Positions 56,610 through 60,000 of a DNA stretch of 60,000 bases are shown one piece after another. Under the pieces are notes generated by a model. It did no database searches and was not told the origin of the DNA. It saw only the letters and a list, made by a program, of their open reading frames with translations. This DNA comes from Takakia lepidozioides (Eukaryota; Streptophyta; Takakiopsida; Takakiales; Takakiaceae). Numbering within the stretch: the stretch's first letter is position 1; every line of letters starts with the position of its first letter. Location: contig CM060731.1 in NCBI GenBank assembly GCA_030704615.1, forward strand, positions 47,308,001-47,368,000, given 5' to 3'. The translations under genes were made by a program, and so were the position numbers.

Positions 56610-58530
56610 GAGTTACACGTGGGTTTTGATGTCACCGAATCGTGTAACCCAGGTTTGAATTCAAAATATCTGACACCTCTTGGAGCCCGCCAATTTTTGC
56701 CGGGCACTAAAGGGCTACACGAACAGGGGTGACATGCGTTGGGGATAAAGGATCCGGGGTGACACGAGCTATGAGTGACACAATCGGGGGTTACACGAAG
56801 GGGATTGATACAGTATCGGGGTTACATGGTGGGGTTACAATGTGAGAGTTGCACAATGAGGGTTACACGAGGCGGAGCTAAAGCGCTGACGTGCAGAGGG
56901 TTACAAGGATGATGGGGTTACGAGGAACTGGAGTTACACGGAGAGGGGTATATGGGATAAACATGATACAAGCTTACATTGGGGTTACACGATGCAGGAT
57001 AACATGGAGTGAGGGTTACACCTCGCGGAGTAACAGAGGGTTACATGGTTACAGAGGGTTACAGAGGGTCATGGGGTTACATGGGTTACAGAGGGTGACA
57101 TAGGGTTACATGGGAGGGTTACATGGAGTGAGGGTTACACTCAGCGGTGTTACAGAGGGATAAACGGGTTACGGAGGGTTACATGGTGGTGAGGGTTACA
57201 CCTGGTGAGGGTTACACCTGGTGAGGGTTACAGAGAGTCACAGAGGGTCACATAGGGTTACATGGAGTGAGGTTACACATGGGTGAGGGTGACACTCTAC
57301 GGTGTTACAGAGGGTTACTGAGGGTTACATGGTGGTGAAGGTTACACCTGGTGAGGGTTATAGAGGGTCAGAGAGGGTTACATGGAGTGAGGGTTACATG
57401 GGGTTACATGGGTTACACAGGGTCACAGAGGGTTACACGGGTTACGCAGGGTCACAGAGGATTACATGGGTTACAAGGAGTGAGGGATGCATAGGGATGG
57501 GGGTGACACTCTGCGGTGTTACAGAGGGTTACATGGTGGTAAGGGTTACACCTAGTGAGGGTAATTTTAATAGTCCGAGTCTCCGACGTAACGTTGACGT
57601 ATTTGCGTCATGTCACGTCACGTCACAAGTGACGGTCACAGAGGGTTACATGGATTACAGAGAGTTACAGAGGGTCAGAGAGGGTTACATGGAGTGAGGA
57701 TTACATAGGGGTGAGGGTGACATTCTGCGGTGTTACAGAGGGTTACATGGTGGTGAGGGTTACAAAGGGTCACAGAGGATTACATGGGTTACAGAGGGTT
57801 ACATGGAGTGAGGGTTACATAAGGGGTGAGGGTGACACTCTACGGTGTTACAGAGGATTACATGGGTTACAGAGCCACGGAGGGTCACAGAGGGTTACAT
57901 GGAGTGAGGGTTACATGGGGATGAGGGTGACACTCTGCGGTGTCACAGAGGGTTTGTGTGGGTTACGGAGGGTTACATGGTGGCGAGGGTGACACTCTGC
58001 GGTGTTACAGAGGGTTACATGGTGGTAAGGGTTACACCTGGTGAGGGATATAGAGGGTTACAAAGGGTTACATGGGTTATAGAGGGTTACATAGTGGTGA
58101 GGGTTACAGAGGGTCAGAGAGGGTTACATGTAATGAGGGTTACATACGGGTGAGGGTGACACTCTGCGGTGTTACAGAGGGTTACATGGTGGTGAGGGTT
58201 ACAAAGGGTCACAGAGGGTTACATGGGTTACAAAGGGTTACATGGAGTGAGGGTTACATAAGGGGTGAGGGCGACACTCTGCGGTGTTACAGAGGGTTAC
58301 ATAGGGTTACATGGGTTGCAAAGTGTTACAGAGGGTTACATGTAGTGAGGGTTACATAGGGGTGGGGGTGACACTCTGCGGTGTTATAGAGGGTTACATG
58401 GGTTACAGAGGGTTCATGGTGGGAGGGTTACAGAGGGTCATGGGGTTATATGGGTTAAAAGGGTTACATGGTAATGTGGGTTACACTCGGCGGAGTTACA
58501 GAGGTTACATGGGGTGATGGTTGAACCCGG
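56610..58530 (+). repeat. GGGTTACA array with higher-order units, 5' side of MULE B
   Basis: About 1.9 kb of nearly continuous GAGGGTTACATGG, GAGGGTTACAG and similar. Higher-order units are bounded by GGTGACACTCTGCGGTGTTACAGAGGG, which recurs at about 57,290, 57,503, 57,717, 57,831, 57,926, 57,988, 58,157, 58,269 and 58,368, giving spacings of about 60-215 bp. About 60 bp at 57,565-57,625 is unrelated (CGTCATGTCACGTCACGTCAC). Apparent proteins here (EGYMVVRVT) are just the repeat translated. Confidence 0.9.
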
Positions 58531-58539
58531 GGCGGGGGT

Positions 58540-58950
58540 TACAGGGAACTGGCGGACTGCTGGAAGCGGCGGACTGGTGTCCAGAATGACGACGCAGGGG
58601 GCGACGACACGCTGGGGCGACGACGCCGATGGGATGAGGGCGGGGGTGGGGAGGGATTGACCGAGCCCAGCCGGCTGCCTTTCGATGTTTGCCGGAGGCG
58701 AAGAACCGGCGGTACGGGTGTCAGGGCTGGACCGTCCTGACGCGCTTGCATTAAGTTCTTACATTATTCCTATTATCTTCCGTTGGTCACAATGTACAAT
58801 ATGAACAACCTACCAGCGACGTGGAGAAAAACCAATACATCTAGAGAAACCCTAGAATTGAACAGTTGAAAGATAGTCACACATCACATCACACTTCCAG
58901 GCTTCAAGTTCATACAGGGAAAATTTTCAATTGCCATTATTTACATTTTG
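58540..58950. other. GC-rich border of the array, no gene
   Basis: GC-rich sequence (58,540-58,745) with CGACGACG runs ends abruptly and AT-richer unique DNA begins. It may be the edge of the MULE B element, but no terminal repeat is identified. Confidence 0.4.
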
Positions 58951-58959
58951 TAGTGCTTC

Positions 58960-59330
58960 CTCTCCTATCAAGTGGAGTTTGGGAGACACTTACTTGTATC
59001 CATATCAACCTGCTCACCAAATGCGATCACCAGAAGTGCTGACACAAAAAAAGATATACAATGTAGGGACCAAGATTCTATAGTTACCATCACCAAACAG
59101 GGTCGTTGGCGAAATGAGAGCCCACTAGCCAAAGGGCTTGACAATATAGATGCGCTGCATTCTTGCAAATGACATAATGTAGGGAATTGCAAATATGGCA
59201 TCCTCCACCAAAGCCTCAATGCAAATAGTGATTAAATAGTATGAAATAGTTATACACCGTACCAGTCCACAAGCACTAAGAATCACAAAAACACCATGCA
59301 TCCCAATGCCATCTCCCTTCAATTTATGTT
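58960..59330 (-). other. Possible small membrane-protein exons, unassigned
   Basis: Minus-strand frames give GMHGVFVILSACGLVRCITI with YYLITICIEALVEDAIFAIP (59,310-59,180) and FFVSALLVIAFGEQVDMDT (about 59,060-59,000), the latter followed by an ACAA-GTAAGT donor and preceded by a TTTTTTGTGTCAG acceptor. Hydrophobic exons of a membrane protein are plausible but I do not recognise the family. Confidence 0.3.
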
Positions 59331-60000
59331 GGCCCCTTACTTTCAGCGTACGTGCCTAGTTCATCCAAATTAGTCTTGCTGAACTAGAACAGACAAGCAC
59401 TTCCCCTCAAAGCGTGCAAGCAAAGAGAGTGAGAGATGTTGGAAGGCAGAGAACTCAGGACTTGTAGCTAGAGTTGAAGCCACCAATCCAGTCATGCTTG
59501 TAAATTGGAAGACGGTCCAAAAATATCTTTCTTGATGCCCTGAAATGGCAGGAAGGTCTCCTCCATCTTTAATGATACACTCAGAGCGGAAAGGATCATG
59601 AAACTTGAAGGACGTGAAGACAATCTGAGAAGACGGGAGGACACTTACTTACCTTTGCAACTAAATCCAACAAAATTGGTGAACTAGTCTCCCGCATCAA
59701 AGTAACTTTGCAATTAATTGGTGATTTGAAAGACAAGATATCGGGATGATAGACTCTTGAAAAGATACGCTCTGAGTATGTTCACATACGGACAAATGTT
59801 GATGCAGCTTCAGCCTGCTCATTGCGGTAACGCTCTGTAAGTAATGGGTCCTGCCATGGAGCTCGCCCCTGCGAACACCAAGGGACGACTTGCAGCACGG
59901 TAATACGGTAATGAGGGCGCTGATGCACGTTGGGGATAAAGTGAGGGACGCTTTAGGATTATCACTTGTCTGGTTTGAAGTTGGGAAAGAGGGGGATTCC
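59331..60000. other. No gene recognised at right edge
   Basis: No open frame of note and no repeat. It may be intronic if the frames at 58,960-59,330 belong to a gene entering from the right. Confidence 0.4.

Noticed and set aside
57300-58520. Open frames of 60-130 codons (EGYMVVRVT-type proteins) in the right array
   Set aside because: They are direct translations of the GGGTTACA repeat, appear in several frames and have no start context or domain.
51795-58530. CRISPR-like appearance of regularly repeated short units
   Set aside because: Spacing is irregular, there are no unique equal-length spacers, and the context is eukaryotic with spliced genes.
1-60000. tRNA or rRNA genes
   Set aside because: I looked for cloverleaf A/B-box patterns and conserved rRNA segments and saw none I could support by eye; a tRNAscan-type search would settle it.

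Overview
This window reads as nuclear DNA of a non-seed land plant with a large, transposon-rich genome, such as a fern, lycophyte or bryophyte. The evidence is GT-AG introns, a plant-type membrane cytochrome P450, plant-specific PLS-type PPR repeats, a patellin fragment, plant-type telomere-like TTTAGGG tracts, and many decayed LTR retrotransposons and Mutator-like elements (MULEs). The species is not identifiable from sequence alone. The only gene that looks fully intact is the P450 (17,085-19,852, minus). Almost everything else is mobile DNA, broken host-gene copies or arrays.

Layout. 1-3,871: a spliced ULP1/C48 cysteine-protease gene whose central exon is built of GGTGACACT-type repeats, preceded by a TGTAACCC array. 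Its 3' end runs into PPR sequence. 3,790-10,463: scattered PPR pseudogene pieces with a LINE-like scrap and tandem duplications. 11,140-16,550: hairpin repeats, a gypsy protease relic, two inverted-repeat arms, a truncated MULE copy and a gypsy gag with its LTR. 17,085-19,852: the P450. 20-27 kb: AT-rich DNA, a copia reverse-transcriptase relic, a telomere-like tandem array and a broken minus-strand gene. 27,813-35,134: gypsy element 1 (LTR, gag with three zinc knuckles, protease, RT, RNase H, integrase), full of stops. 35,135-39,483: MULE A transposase with a SWIM finger; its 3' 1.7 kb is repeated in inverted orientation at 12,711-14,412, so the P450 lies between large inverted repeats.

39,498-51,512: direct repeats bracket a thylakoid-targeted mini-ORF, a patellin fragment and gypsy element 2. 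Gypsy 2 is the most remarkable object here. Between its protease and reverse transcriptase it carries a recognisable C5-cytosine DNA methyltransferase domain (motifs I, IV, VI, VIII-like and IX/X), and after the integrase it carries a PHD finger. Both are decayed by frameshifts and stops, but the architecture gag-PR-DNMT-RT-RNaseH-INT-PHD is clear.

51,795-58,530: MULE B, a second SWIM-finger MULE transposase (minus, five exons seen, two frameshifts). It is wrapped in and interrupted by dense arrays of GGGTTACA/TGTAACCC. The ULP1 gene at the left edge has the same array with the same orientation rules relative to transcription, so I infer that both belong to one MULE family that uses the motif as a subterminal array and has even turned it into coding sequence. 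The last 1.2 kb holds only small unassigned membrane-like open frames.
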